Below, in pieces: positions 36,507 to 45,517 of a stretch of DNA of 64,000 bases. The DNA is taken from the NCBI RefSeq assembly GCF_019795155.1, contig NZ_JAILYN010000009.1, forward strand, positions 59,452-123,451, written 5' to 3'. The notes under the pieces are model-generated. The model saw only the letters and a program-made list of their open reading frames with translations. It was not told the origin of the DNA and did not search any database. Each line of letters opens with the position of its first letter. The first letter of the stretch is position 1. A program made the translations under genes and the position numbers. The stretch comes from Marinobacterium arenosum (GTDB lineage Bacteria; Pseudomonadota; Gammaproteobacteria; Pseudomonadales; Balneatricaceae).

Positions 36507-37061
36507 ATGAGTGAGCAACAGAAACCGAGCGGCAGCCGCTTCACCCAGGCCTATGACCGGGTGTTGAAACGGCTGCGCGACAACCTCGACAATGCCGAGG
36601 AGAAATCCTGGGAGTTCCTGCAGGACCAGATCGAGGAAGCGGTTGAGATCGAACAGAAAGCCGCCGAGATGAGCCGTGACGAGCTGGACCTGCTCAGCGC
36701 CTACGTCAAGCGAGACCTCAGGCAACTGGGCCGCTATACCCACCTGGCGGGCAAGGGATTGGCCGAGTTCCTCGATTTCGACCTCGGCTATCTGGAAGAC
36801 CGGGTCAAATCGCTGTTCCTCGACCTGGCCGACCGCACCCGAATCGAGCAGGAGATTTTGCGCGAGCGGCTCGATCACGACGACGAGCAGTATATCGCCG
36901 GCGAATTGGCCACCGTCGGCACCCTGGAGTGCCTCAACTGCGGTAGCCGGCACCGGCTGCTGAAAACGGTGGTGATCGAACCCTGCCAGAAGTGTGGTGG
37001 CAACTACTTCAAGCGGGTCTCGGCGCCACTGGCCGACGACGACAAGGATTATACGCTATAA
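36507..37061 (+). CDS. Zinc-ribbon protein of the YbeL (DUF1451) family
   Basis: 184 residues. A helical, charged N-terminal two thirds (for example RVLKRLRDNLDNAEEKSWEF) is followed by a C-terminal zinc ribbon, CLNCGSRHRLL and PCQKCGGNYFKR (two CxxC pairs, about 147-176). Divergent from leuS, as ybeL is near leuS in E. coli. AAGGAGATCCGCC precedes the ATG. Role unknown. Confidence 0.9.
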   Translation: MSEQQKPSGSRFTQAYDRVLKRLRDNLDNAEEKSWEFLQDQIEEAVEIEQKAAEMSRDELDLLSAYVKRDLRQLGRYTHLAGKGLAEFLDFDLGYLEDRVKSLFLDLADRTRIEQEILRERLDHDDEQYIAGELATVGTLECLNCGSRHRLLKTVVIEPCQKCGGNYFKRVSAPLADDDKDYTL

Positions 37062-37114
37062 GCCGGTAGCTGCACCGGGTTACCCGATTGCTGAAACCGG
37101 CTCCCGTGGTTACT

Positions 37115-37135
37115 ACCGATCAGTTAAGCTCATTG
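37115..37135. repeat. IS4-end-like motif copy 1
   Basis: Contains ACCGATCAGTTAAGCTC, shared (CCGATCAGTTAAGCTC) with 63887-63902. The words resemble the terminal repeats of IS4-family elements (TAATGCCGATCAGTTAA). No transposase remains nearby. Confidence 0.4.
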
Positions 37136-37216
37136 GGCCGCTGATTTTTTCGAAGATTGCAGGGAGTAGTCTGAAACGGGGCGATATGTATTGGTATTTG
37201 AGGATATCGTGTGAAT

Positions 37217-37299
37217 CGGTGGGAGGCGCGCCCCGCGGCGATAAGCCTCCTGAAACATGCCCCTTGCGGGTAATCGCCGCGAGGGCGCGCCTCCCACCG
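37217..37299. repeat. Long intergenic inverted repeat
   Basis: A 26-base arm beginning CGGTGGGAGGCGCGCCC and ending GCGGCGAT (37217-37242) is mirrored at 37273-37299, with a single extra base in the right arm. The 30-base loop holds no gene. There is no T-run, so it is not a simple terminator. It lies between two convergent genes. Confidence 0.8.
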
Positions 37300-37349
37300 T
37301 TGCTCATTGCCACATCGGGACTCGAGCCTCGGCTATCCCAACCTAACCC

Positions 37350-37991
37350 CTAGCCGTATGAGCGTCCCAACGCCTGCATCGCCCGATTGGAGCGCATCAT
37401 TGCGATATCCTTCTGGGCAATAGCGTGTTCCTGCATCCGGTCGGCCTTCTCCAGCGATGCCTCGGCCTTGTCGCCCCGGTAATCCAGCTCGTTTTGTTCG
37501 AGCCACCGCTCGAAGTCGGGGAAATTGTCCAGCCGTTCGTGCAGCTGTCGGATCTCCGCGATCTGCTCCGGCCTGCTGTCGAGGAATTGGCGTATCGCGT
37601 CGGACTGCGGGTGTTCCTCGTTGTCCCACATCATCGGCCGCCCGCCGATATAGGCGTCCCAGTTCTGCGACAGCCAGAACGGTTGGTCGCTGGGGATATC
37701 CAGCGTCTTGGCCGCCTGCAGCGAGATCTCCCCATCCAAGGCGTGTGTCTGTAGCGATAAAAGAGCCTGTTGGGTCTTCCACTCCGACTGTAGTCGAGTG
37801 CGATCCATCTCTTCTCGGCGCTCAATAATCCCTTGTGCACGAGCCGATGATGCAGAACTGACAGGTACGTACTGAATTTTCTTTGAATCGCCGATCGAAA
37901 ATGAGCTTGCACTTTTTTGTGTGTTAGGTTGTTGAGAGGCTTTGTTGATAAAGGTGGCAATGTTGACTGCAGTGTTGGGTGCTATTTTCAT
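37350..37991 (-). CDS. Hypothetical protein, mostly helical
   Basis: 213 residues that I do not recognise. A Ser/Gln-rich N terminus (about 1-55) is followed by charged helical sequence: ARAQGIIERREEMDRTRLQS, then PFWLSQNWDAYIGGRPM, and a C-terminal coiled-coil-like DKAEASLEKADRMQEHAIAQ. No signal peptide, membrane helix or cysteine. It resembles in texture secreted or regulatory accessory proteins but nothing firm. Its neighbour is a broken RTX gene on the same strand, separated by only 60 bases, so the two may be one accessory unit. Confidence 0.6.
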   Translation of the reverse strand: MKIAPNTAVNIATFINKASQQPNTQKSASSFSIGDSKKIQYVPVSSASSARAQGIIERREEMDRTRLQSEWKTQQALLSLQTHALDGEISLQAAKTLDIPSDQPFWLSQNWDAYIGGRPMMWDNEEHPQSDAIRQFLDSRPEQIAEIRQLHERLDNFPDFERWLEQNELDYRGDKAEASLEKADRMQEHAIAQKDIAMMRSNRAMQALGRSYG

Positions 37992-38050
37992 CTTATCTAC
38001 GTTCCCTGTAGTGCTCCTGAACTTGGTTCAGGAGCTGTTTTTAGTACCTG

Positions 38051-39009
38051 TTATCCAATAGCACTGATATTGATCGCATTACCGTGCATATCGGCCAGCC
38101 ACTCAATATTGTCAGCGCTGCTGAATTGACCGGTAATAACGATGGCGTTATTCAATACTCCATCAGCAGCATCCTGTGTGGTGAACAGCAGCATGTCAGT
38201 ACTGTTGTAGTAATTCCACTGAATATCGCTGAACTCGGCGTTCATCTGGACTTTGTCATTGGCGCCAGAGGTGTCGTCAATCCAGGCGATGCCCGCGGTG
38301 GTCTACTGGACGTAGTAATCGTCGCCACTGCCGCCGTACAAGTAGTTATGGCCGGTATCGTTGCTGACCAGGATATCGTTGCCTGCTTCGCCGTAGAGCT
38401 GATCGGTGCCGGAATTGGCGTACAGCGTGTCATTACCTTCGCCGCCATAAATCTCATCATTACCTATTCCTCCGTAGATCAGATCATTATCATTTCCGCC
38501 TTTAATATGATCGTTACCGGAGCCTCCATCTATCGAGTCATCATGCTCGCCGCCTTCGATGTAATCATCTCCAGCACCTCCGTAAATCGTATCAGAGCCC
38601 CAGTCTCCAAACAGAAAGTCTTGGCCATCTCCGCCGTATATCTGGTCATCCCCTGCGCCACCCTCGATACTGTCAACATCACCGCCGCCATGGAGTTCGT
38701 CGTTACCCTGCTCGCCGTAGATCAGATCCTTGCCTGCATCCCCATAGGCCACGACATCGTTATCGCCACAATATGATCCTGGCCATCTCCACCAAAGATC
38801 AGATCGTTGCCTGATTCACCATAGAGATAGTCATCACCGCCGTTGCCTACCAAGGTGTCATCATCGGTTTCTCCGTGCAGGAAGTCCTGATAATCGGCCC
38901 CCTCCAGGTAGTCATTACCACCGCCGCCATACATTGTATAAGCAAGCAGGGGTTCGGCTTTCTTATAGTCATCCTTGATGAAGTCTTGATCGCCATACCA
39001 AGTAATCAT
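38051..39009 (-). pseudogene. RTX calcium-binding repeat protein, broken by frameshift and amber stop
   Basis: Originally about 318 residues from MITWYGDQDF at 39009. Many RTX nonapeptides (GGxGxDxxx) are visible, such as YGGGGNDYLEG, YGESGNDLIFGGDGQD, YGGIGNDEIYGGEGND. In the first frame the repeat run derails near 38770, where a one-base deletion shifts the frame; the next frame resumes with CGDNDVVAYGDAGKDLIYGE. That frame ends in an in-frame TAG at 38305-38303 after DDYYVQ. The same frame continues without further stops to 38051 (TTAGIAWIDDTSGANDKVQM..., ending NAINISAIG), the likely type I secretion C terminus. Two separate lesions make it a pseudogene unless one is a sequencing error. 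Confidence 0.82.
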
Positions 39010-39466
39010 AAAAACGCTTTCCTTATTCCATGTTTTACTTTCCTTTGCCGGCTCCTGCCGGCGCACCGAATGCTATCTCGTTCCTGATATTGATAGCGAG
39101 TAGGGAGAGGTGGAAAACCATTGATACAGGTCAGTATAAAATTTGAATAAGTGTTTGTTTCTTAATGGGGTGACCGACGGTCATGTGGGAGCTTGGGCGG
39201 GTATCGATTGGCTTTTCAGCCAGAGGAAAATAGTGGGTAATGGAATTTCTATTCATGATCTACATCCCTGTCGTATTGAATCAACATCCGCTCCTCCTGA
39301 GCGGGCTCCGGTCGAGTGCAGCAAACTCCGTTCCAGTTTAGTGAGTACAGTAAAGGGCCCGGTTTACGGGCCTTTGGTCACTACATGGGGAGCTTGGCGG
39401 AAGTTTTTTGCCGGCTGTTAGGAATAAGATTGGCCGTCGGTTGCCGCAAGCATCGTAGTGCCGCTG
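39010..39466. other. Intergenic region between RTX remnant and lnt
   Basis: Contains AAAGGGCCCG-GTTTA-CGGGCCTTT (39352-39375), a hairpin that could end the minus-strand lnt transcript, though its T-run is short. No coding gene with a ribosome site or recognisable product is seen; the open frame around 39143-39421 has no supporting feature. Confidence 0.5.
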
Positions 39467-40984
39467 TTAACTGGAGACTGTTATCTGTCGACTGTAAGAA
39501 GAACGGCTCCGGCGCAGGCCGCAGGCGCTGAGCAGCAGGGAAAGGATCAGTACTGGCCAGACGCCGACGCGCTGGTAGGGCGTTTCGCCCTGCATCGGCT
39601 GCACTTCGCCGCGCAGCACGGCGCTCTGGTAGCGCGGTGCCTGTTCGACGATCTTGCCGTCCGGCGCGACCAGCGCGGTGATGCCGTTGTTGGTGCCACG
39701 CAGCAGCCAGCGGCCGTTTTCCAGCGCCCGCATCCGGGCGATCTGCATATGCTGGTCCGGGGCGATGGAGTGGCCGAACCAGGTGTCGTTGGAGACGGTC
39801 AGCAGCAGTTCGCTGTCGCGGGCGGCGTGGCGTACCAGTTCCGGGTAGGCGATCTCGTAGCAGATGGCGCTGGCCAGCCGGTAGCCGTTGACCCGCAGGT
39901 TGCGCTGTTCGCCCTGCGGCAGTTTGAAGTTGGAGGCCGGCAGGTTGAAGAAATCGACCAGTCCGCGCAGCAGCCCCTCCAGCGGCAGGTATTCGCCGAA
40001 CGGTACCAGCCGCTGCTTGTGATAGATGCCGGCGCCGCCGCTGAGCACCGCCAGCGAGTTGTGGAAGCGGTAGTCGCGCGGCTCGTCGTGGTCCGGCACC
40101 GCCGCCGGCAGGCCGCTGATCAGCGTGGTGTGGGTTTGCTCGAGCTGTTCGAACCAGTCGCCCAGCAGCCCGGCGGCGCGGCTGTACAGTGCCGGCACCG
40201 CGGTTTCCGGCCAGATCATCAGGTCGACGTCCAGGTGTGCTCGGCTGAGCTGCTGATAGCGCTGCAGGATCGTATCGAGCGCGCCCGACTGCCATTTGAT
40301 CTCCTGCGGAATGTCGGCCTGCACCAGCGCCACCTGCAGCGGTCGGCCGGTCGGCTGGGTCCAGTGACCGGGCAGCAGCGGCGCGGCCAGCCAGGGCGCG
40401 GCCAGCAGCAGCAGCGCCAGGGCGCGCTGGCCATGGCTACGGGGGGTAAACAGCGCCGCCAGTGCGCAACTGCCCAGCGCGATCCACAGCGAGCTGAGCC
40501 AGACGCCGCCCAGCGGTGCCCAGTTGGCCAGCGGGCTGTCCAGGCTGGCGTAGCCGAGGTAGAGCCAGGGAAAACCGGTCAGTAGCCAGCTGCGCAGCCA
40601 CTCGAACAGCCACCAGAGGCCGGCGAAGGCCAGCCAGGCGTAGCCGTTACGGTTGAAATGGCGGCAGAACAGCCAGCCCTGCAGGGCGAATAGGATGGCC
40701 AGTGCGGCGACGAACAGGCCGGTCAGCAGCAGCGCGACCGGCAGCGGGGTGGCGCTGTGCTCGCTGATCGATACGAACACCCAGGAGGTGCCGGCGCCGA
40801 ATACGCCGAGGCCGAAACACCAGCCGAGCCAGAGGCCGGCCCTCGGGCTGCGTTCGCGCAGCAGCAGGTAGAGTAGCGCCGGCGGCAGCCAGGCCAGTGG
40901 CCAGAAATTGAATGGCGCCAGCGCCGGGGTGATTAGGGACCCGGCCAGCAGCGCCAGCAGCATGCTCAGCAGATGAGCCATCAT
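39467..40984 (-). CDS. lnt: Apolipoprotein N-acyltransferase
   Basis: Adds the third acyl chain to lipoproteins in the inner membrane. 505 residues. N-terminal membrane helices (about 1-190) precede a nitrilase-like periplasmic domain. The catalytic Glu is in IWPETAVPALY, the Lys in KQRLVPFGEYLP and the Cys in ICYEIAYPELV. A last membrane helix lies at about 475-490. Follows ybeX by five bases, the common lnt-corC-ybeY-phoH-miaB order read on this strand from miaB to lnt. Confidence 0.96.
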   Translation of the reverse strand: MMAHLLSMLLALLAGSLITPALAPFNFWPLAWLPPALLYLLLRERSPRAGLWLGWCFGLGVFGAGTSWVFVSISEHSATPLPVALLLTGLFVAALAILFALQGWLFCRHFNRNGYAWLAFAGLWWLFEWLRSWLLTGFPWLYLGYASLDSPLANWAPLGGVWLSSLWIALGSCALAALFTPRSHGQRALALLLLAAPWLAAPLLPGHWTQPTGRPLQVALVQADIPQEIKWQSGALDTILQRYQQLSRAHLDVDLMIWPETAVPALYSRAAGLLGDWFEQLEQTHTTLISGLPAAVPDHDEPRDYRFHNSLAVLSGGAGIYHKQRLVPFGEYLPLEGLLRGLVDFFNLPASNFKLPQGEQRNLRVNGYRLASAICYEIAYPELVRHAARDSELLLTVSNDTWFGHSIAPDQHMQIARMRALENGRWLLRGTNNGITALVAPDGKIVEQAPRYQSAVLRGEVQPMQGETPYQRVGVWPVLILSLLLSACGLRRSRSSYSRQITVSS

Positions 40985-40989
40985 CCCTG

Positions 40990-41829
40990 TCAGTCTTCCT
41001 TGCGGGTCACCTGCAGCAGTCGGATACGGCGGTTATCGGCCGACAGTATGCGGAAGTTGAAGCCGTCGATATCGACCTCCTCGTCCTTCTCCGGCAGGTG
41101 GCCGAAGTGTTGGGTGACGATGCCGCCGATGGTGTCGAAGGCGTCCTCGGAGAAGCCGACCTCGAAGAAGGCGTTGAAGTCCTCCACCGGGGTCAGCGCC
41201 TTGACGATATAGGCGTTGTCCTCGAACGGCTTGATGTTGCCCTCGTCGTCCTCGGCGTCATGCTCGTCCTCGATCTCGCCGACGATCTGCTCCAGTACGT
41301 CCTCGATGGTGATCAGGCCGGCCACGCCGCCGTACTCGTCGACCACGATCGCCATATGGTTACGGGTGGCCTGGAACTCGTTCAGCAGTACGTTGAGACG
41401 CTTGGATTCGGGGATGAAGGTGGCCGGACGCAACCGGCTGTGGATTTCGAAGTTTTCCACCGAGCCTTCGAGGATCAGCGGCAGCAGGTCTTTGGCCAGC
41501 AGTACGCCGAGCACCTCGTCGGGATTGTCGCCGACCACCGGGAAGCGGGAGTGGGCGCTGGAGATGACCACCGGCAGGAACTCCTTCGGCGTTTGGTCGG
41601 CTTCCACCACCACCATCTGCGAGCGGGGGATCATCACGTCCCGCACTTTCATGTCGGATACCTGCATCGCGCCCTCGATGATGCCGAGGGCTTCGCTGTC
41701 GAGGATATTCTCCTCGGCGGCTTCTTTCAGGTCGGTCAGCAGGTCTTCGCGGCTGCGCGGTTCATCGGAGAATGCCTGGGCAAGCTTGCCCAGCCAACTT
41801 CGGGGTTGGCCCGATCGGTCGTCGCTCAT
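40990..41829 (-). CDS. ybeX: CorC/YbeX-type CBS-pair protein
   Basis: 279 residues. Two CBS domains (about 60-185: MIPRSQMVVVEADQTPKEFL, AIVVDEYGGVAGLITIEDVL) are followed by a C-terminal CorC_HlyC domain (about 195-275). Called a magnesium/cobalt efflux factor, but in E. coli also linked to ribosome metabolism along with neighbouring ybeY and ybeZ. No membrane part. Lies between ybeY and lnt. Confidence 0.94.
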   Translation of the reverse strand: MSDDRSGQPRSWLGKLAQAFSDEPRSREDLLTDLKEAAEENILDSEALGIIEGAMQVSDMKVRDVMIPRSQMVVVEADQTPKEFLPVVISSAHSRFPVVGDNPDEVLGVLLAKDLLPLILEGSVENFEIHSRLRPATFIPESKRLNVLLNEFQATRNHMAIVVDEYGGVAGLITIEDVLEQIVGEIEDEHDAEDDEGNIKPFEDNAYIVKALTPVEDFNAFFEVGFSEDAFDTIGGIVTQHFGHLPEKDEEVDIDGFNFRILSADNRRIRLLQVTRKED

Positions 41830-41841
41830 TGGGGTCCTCGG

Positions 41842-42309
41842 TCACACTTCCTGATAGGGGTCGGAGATGTCGAGCCGGGCGAGGATATCGCGCTCCAGCT
41901 GTTCCATGATCTCCGCATCATCGTCGTTTATATGATCGTAACCGAGAAGATGCAAGCAGCCGTGCACTACCATGTGGGCCCAGTGGTGATCGAGCGGCTT
42001 CTGTTGCTCGTCGGCTTCGCGGCGTACCACCTCGGCGCAGATCACCAGGTCGCCCAGCAGATCGAACGGCAGATCCTCCGGCAGCCCTTCCGGTCGTTCG
42101 AACGGGAACGACAGCACGTTGGTCGGCCGGTCCTTGCCGCGATACTGGTGGTTCAGCGTCTGGCTCTCCTGCGGATCGACCAGCCGGATGCACAGTTCAC
42201 CGTTGTCGCGCAGCCCCTGCAGGGCGCTGTCGACCCACAGCTGAAACTGCTCGGCGGAGGGCAGGTCGTCGGCGTCGATTTCATATTGCAGTTCCAGGTC
42301 GATGCTCAT
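41842..42309 (-). CDS. ybeY: Endoribonuclease YbeY (rRNA maturation)
   Basis: A 155-residue metallo-RNase needed for 16S rRNA 3' processing and ribosome quality control. The zinc motif HxxxHxxxxxH is plain in [18 protein letters not shown], and NVLSFPFE is the other conserved block. Overlaps the ybeZ end by four bases (ATGA), so the pair is coupled. Confidence 0.96.
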   Translation of the reverse strand: MSIDLELQYEIDADDLPSAEQFQLWVDSALQGLRDNGELCIRLVDPQESQTLNHQYRGKDRPTNVLSFPFERPEGLPEDLPFDLLGDLVICAEVVRREADEQQKPLDHHWAHMVVHGCLHLLGYDHINDDDAEIMEQLERDILARLDISDPYQEV

Positions 42310-43403
42310 GCGTCCTTGTTCTCCACTGTGTCCTGGCCAACCGCTTGGGCGACCGCTTGCACAGCGGCCCGTTCGGCCTCCTTGGCGGCCTGTTTCTCGG
42401 CCCGGCGTTCCGCCTGGCGCTGCTCTTCGGCCTTTTCGAAGCGGTCGTAGGCGCGCACGATATGCTGCACCAGCGGGTGACGCACCACGTCCTTGGCGTT
42501 GAAGTGGGTGAAACCGATCCCCTCGACGCCCTCCAGCACCTTCATCGCATGCAGCAGGCCGGACTGGGTGCCGCGCGGCAGGTCGACCTGGGTGACGTCG
42601 CCGGTGATCACCGCGGTGGAGCCGAAGCCGATCCGGGTCAGGAACATCTTCATCTGTTCGCGGGTGGTGTTCTGGCTCTCGTCCAGGATTACGAACGAGC
42701 CGTTCAGGGTGCGGCCGCGCATGTAGGCCAGCGGTGCCACTTCGATCACGTTGCGCTCGATCAATTTGCCGACCCGCTCGAAGCCGAGCATCTCGTACAG
42801 CGCGTCGTACAGCGGGCGCAGGTAGGGGTCGACCTTCTGGCTCAGGTCGCCGGGCAGGAAGCCCAGCTTTTCGCCGGCTTCGACCGCCGGGCGCACCAGC
42901 AGGATCCGCTGGATCTCTTCGCGCTCCAGTGCCTCCACCGCGCAGGCGACCGCCAGGTAGGTCTTGCCGGTACCGGCCGGGCCGATACCGAAGTTGATGT
43001 CGTGGTAGCGGATCGAACGCACGTAGTTCTGCTGGTTCGGGCCGCGTGGCCGGATCATCCCCTTGTGGGTGCGGATGCTGACCTGTTCGTCCGGCTGCTC
43101 GTCGTCTTCGGTGCGCTCGGTCATCTGCTCGACACCGGATTGCTGCAGATACAGGTGCACCTCGTCCGGTGTCAGCTGGTTGCCGTGCTGGGCCTGCTGG
43201 TACAGGTCCTCGAGCATCTCGGAGACCGCCTGAACCACACTGGATTCACCCTGTAGCTGGAACTGGTTGCCGCGGTTTCTGATCTCGACGGGGAGCCGTT
43301 GCTCGATCATCTTGAGATGTTCGTCCAGCTGTCCGCAGAGGTTGGCAAGGAATTCCGGATTGTCCGGCTCGAGTGTCAGTTTCAGCGTTTGGGCGGTGTT
43401 CAA
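42306..43403 (-). CDS. ybeZ: PhoH-like ATPase YbeZ
   Basis: A 365-residue P-loop ATPase of the PhoH family. Walker [14 protein letters not shown] (about 144-156), Walker [11 protein letters not shown], and [13 protein letters not shown]. The C-terminal tail is Glu/Ala/Arg-rich. Functions with YbeY in RNA metabolism in E. coli. Sits between miaB and ybeY. Confidence 0.95.
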   Translation of the reverse strand: MNTAQTLKLTLEPDNPEFLANLCGQLDEHLKMIEQRLPVEIRNRGNQFQLQGESSVVQAVSEMLEDLYQQAQHGNQLTPDEVHLYLQQSGVEQMTERTEDDEQPDEQVSIRTHKGMIRPRGPNQQNYVRSIRYHDINFGIGPAGTGKTYLAVACAVEALEREEIQRILLVRPAVEAGEKLGFLPGDLSQKVDPYLRPLYDALYEMLGFERVGKLIERNVIEVAPLAYMRGRTLNGSFVILDESQNTTREQMKMFLTRIGFGSTAVITGDVTQVDLPRGTQSGLLHAMKVLEGVEGIGFTHFNAKDVVRHPLVQHIVRAYDRFEKAEEQRQAERRAEKQAAKEAERAAVQAVAQAVGQDTVENKDA

Positions 43404-43427
43404 TGTGTCTCCTCGAATTCTCAGGTC

Positions 43428-44777
43428 TCAGTGCTTTTGATCCAGCTCGGAGCCGCGGAGTTCCCCAAGCAGTGAGTTGGCGTAGGCTTCCACGATCTCC
43501 ACGTCGGCGAAGTGGCCGATCAGGTCCGGATTATCGCAGCGGAAGTTGACCACGCGGTTATTCTCGGTGCGGCCGGACAGCTGGCCGGGATCCTTTTTAG
43601 AATAGCCGTTGACCAGGATCCGCTGCACGCTGCCGACCATGCGGCGGCTGATCTGGTGGGCCTGCTGGTTGAGCCGCTCCTGCAGGATCGCCAGCCGCTG
43701 TTTCTTGGTCTCCTCGGAGACGTCGTCCGGCAGGTCGGCGGCCGGGGTGCCCGGCCGGCGGCTGTAGATGAAACTGTACGACTGGTCCATGCCGACATCG
43801 GCGATCAGGTTCATGGTGGCTTCGAAATCGGCGTCGGTTTCGCCCGGAAAGCCGATGATGAAGTCGGACGAGAAGCAGATATCCGGACGGATCTTCTTCA
43901 GCCGGCGCAATTTGGACTTGTACTCCAGCGCGGTGTGGCCGCGCTTCATCGCCATCAGGATGCGGTCGGAACCGCTCTGTACCGGCAGGTGCAGGAAGCT
44001 GACCAGCTCCGGCACCTCGCCGTATACCTCGATCAGGCTGTCGCTGAACTCCACCGGGTGGCTGGTGGTGAAGCGGATCCGGTCGAGGCCGTCGATCGCC
44101 GCCACGCAGCGGATCAGCTCGGCCAGGTCGGCGCTGTCGCCGTCATGGGTGGCGCCGCGGTAGGCGTTGACGTTCTGGCCCAGCAGGTTGACCTCGCGGA
44201 CCCCCTGTTCGGCCAGTTCGACGCACTCGGCGATCACGTCGTCCAGCGGCCGGCTGACCTCCTCGCCGCGGGTGTAGGGCACCACGCAGAACGTGCAGTA
44301 CTTGGAGCAACCCTCCATCACCGACACGAAGGCTTCGGCGCCCTCGACCTTCGGTGCCGGCAGGTGGTCGAACTTCTCGATCTCCGGGAAGCTGACGTCG
44401 ACGATGCCGACCACGCCGTCGTTGTGGCTCTCGATCATCTCCGGCAGGCGGTGCAGTGTTTGCGGGCCGAAGATCATGTCGACGTAGGGTGCGCGGTCGA
44501 GGATCGCGTCACCTTCCTGGCTGGCTACGCAGCCGCCGACGCCGATCACCAGCTCCGGATTGGCATCCTTCAGCTTGCGCCAGCGGCCCAGCTGGTGGAA
44601 CACCTTCTCCTGCGCCTTCTCGCGGATCGAACAGGTGTTGAGCAGCAGCACGTCGGCCTCTTCCGGCTGATCGGTCAGTTCCAGCTCATGGCTCTCGCCC
44701 AGCAGATCCGCCATGCGGGCTGAGTCGTACTCGTTCATCTGGCAACCATGAGTCTTAATAAACAGCTTCTTAGCCAT
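43428..44777 (-). CDS. miaB: tRNA-2-methylthio-N6-isopentenyladenosine synthase MiaB
   Basis: Radical-SAM methylthiotransferase modifying A37 of tRNAs. 449 residues. The N-terminal MTTase domain holds the auxiliary-cluster cysteines ([32 protein letters not shown]). The radical-SAM CxxxCxxC is [23 protein letters not shown]-binding domain closes the protein (about 378-440). Leads the ybeZ-ybeY-ybeX-lnt run. Confidence 0.97.
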   Translation of the reverse strand: MAKKLFIKTHGCQMNEYDSARMADLLGESHELELTDQPEEADVLLLNTCSIREKAQEKVFHQLGRWRKLKDANPELVIGVGGCVASQEGDAILDRAPYVDMIFGPQTLHRLPEMIESHNDGVVGIVDVSFPEIEKFDHLPAPKVEGAEAFVSVMEGCSKYCTFCVVPYTRGEEVSRPLDDVIAECVELAEQGVREVNLLGQNVNAYRGATHDGDSADLAELIRCVAAIDGLDRIRFTTSHPVEFSDSLIEVYGEVPELVSFLHLPVQSGSDRILMAMKRGHTALEYKSKLRRLKKIRPDICFSSDFIIGFPGETDADFEATMNLIADVGMDQSYSFIYSRRPGTPAADLPDDVSEETKKQRLAILQERLNQQAHQISRRMVGSVQRILVNGYSKKDPGQLSGRTENNRVVNFRCDNPDLIGHFADVEIVEAYANSLLGELRGSELDQKH

Positions 44778-45013
44778 TCTTCACCTGTTTCGATCTGGAT
44801 TTTCCCCGGTACCGGTCACCGTGCGCCGGCCGCCGGAGCGGGATGGTTCGGTATGCCGGCTGTACCCCGCCGGTAAAAGGACCGCGCATTATACTGAAAG
44901 CACCCCCTACCGACCAGATTTTAACCAGAGAATTGGATGGCTTGAATTGCCTGTGTGCCGTCCCCATATACCGATGAGTAACAAGGTCATCTGCATTGGG
45001 AATAGAGGCACTG

Positions 45014-45340
45014 ATGAACAGCGAAGAACATATCTACCGGGTGATGTTCGTCAATCAGGACCAGGTGTACGAGCTGTATGCCCGGCATGTCTACCAGAGC
45101 GAGATGTGGGGCTTCATCGAGGTTGAGGAGTTCGTGTTCGGCAGCCGCTCCGACCTGGTGGTCGACCCGAGCGAAGAGAAGCTGAAACAGCAGTTCGGCG
45201 AGGTAAAGCGCTCCTATATCCCGATGCAGGCTATAATCCGGATAGATGAGGTGGCACGCGAAGGTGTGCCGAAGATTTCCGAGGCGAAAGGCACCATTAC
45301 TGCCTTCCCGTTGTCCGCACTCCCGAAAAACCGCGGATAA
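45014..45340 (+). CDS. DUF1820-family protein
   Basis: 108 residues from the ATG at 45014 (MNSEEHIYRVMFVNQDQVYE), preceded by AGAGG; the upstream in-frame start lacks a ribosome site. A compact soluble protein with LYARHVYQSEMWGFIEVEEF and VVDPSEEKLKQQFGEVKRSY. This family is often found beside miaB, as here (divergent). Function unknown. A terminator follows. Confidence 0.85.
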   Translation: MNSEEHIYRVMFVNQDQVYELYARHVYQSEMWGFIEVEEFVFGSRSDLVVDPSEEKLKQQFGEVKRSYIPMQAIIRIDEVAREGVPKISEAKGTITAFPLSALPKNRG

Positions 45341-45363
45341 TGAATTTTTTTGTTGTTGTACTC

Positions 45364-45390
45364 CGGGCGTCCATTGGGCGCCCTTTTTTA
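45364..45390 (+). terminator. Rho-independent terminator after DUF1820 gene
   Basis: GGGCG...CGCCC stem with an internal mismatch around CATTG, followed by TTTTTTAT. Confidence 0.78.
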
Positions 45391-45394
45391 TGGT

Positions 45395-45517
45395 TGAGTT
45401 TTGAGTTTTGAGTTTACAGAGGGAAGTTAACAGTGGCCGGTACCCGGAAGGAGGGCCGCCCACTGTCAACTCAAGACTTCCAACTGTTAACTCGCTACTC
45501 CCACCTGTTAACTCAAC
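45395..45517. repeat. GTTAACTC/GAGTTTACAG-rich intergenic repeat, copy 1
   Basis: TGAGTTTTGAGTTTTGAGTTTACAG is followed by GAAGTTAACAGTGG, CACTGTCAACTCAAGAC, CCAACTGTTAACTCGCTACT and CACCTGTTAACTCAACC. The words GTTAACTC and AACTGTTAACTC recur within it and in a related block at 57295-57390. Confidence 0.65.

Noticed and set aside
38303..38305. TAG in the RTX gene as a recoded codon
   Set aside because: No recoding element was seen and a second lesion (frameshift) exists upstream, so decay or sequencing error is simpler.
39143..39421. Plus-strand ORF between the RTX remnant and lnt
   Set aside because: No ribosome site, no recognisable domain, and it crosses a terminator-like hairpin.
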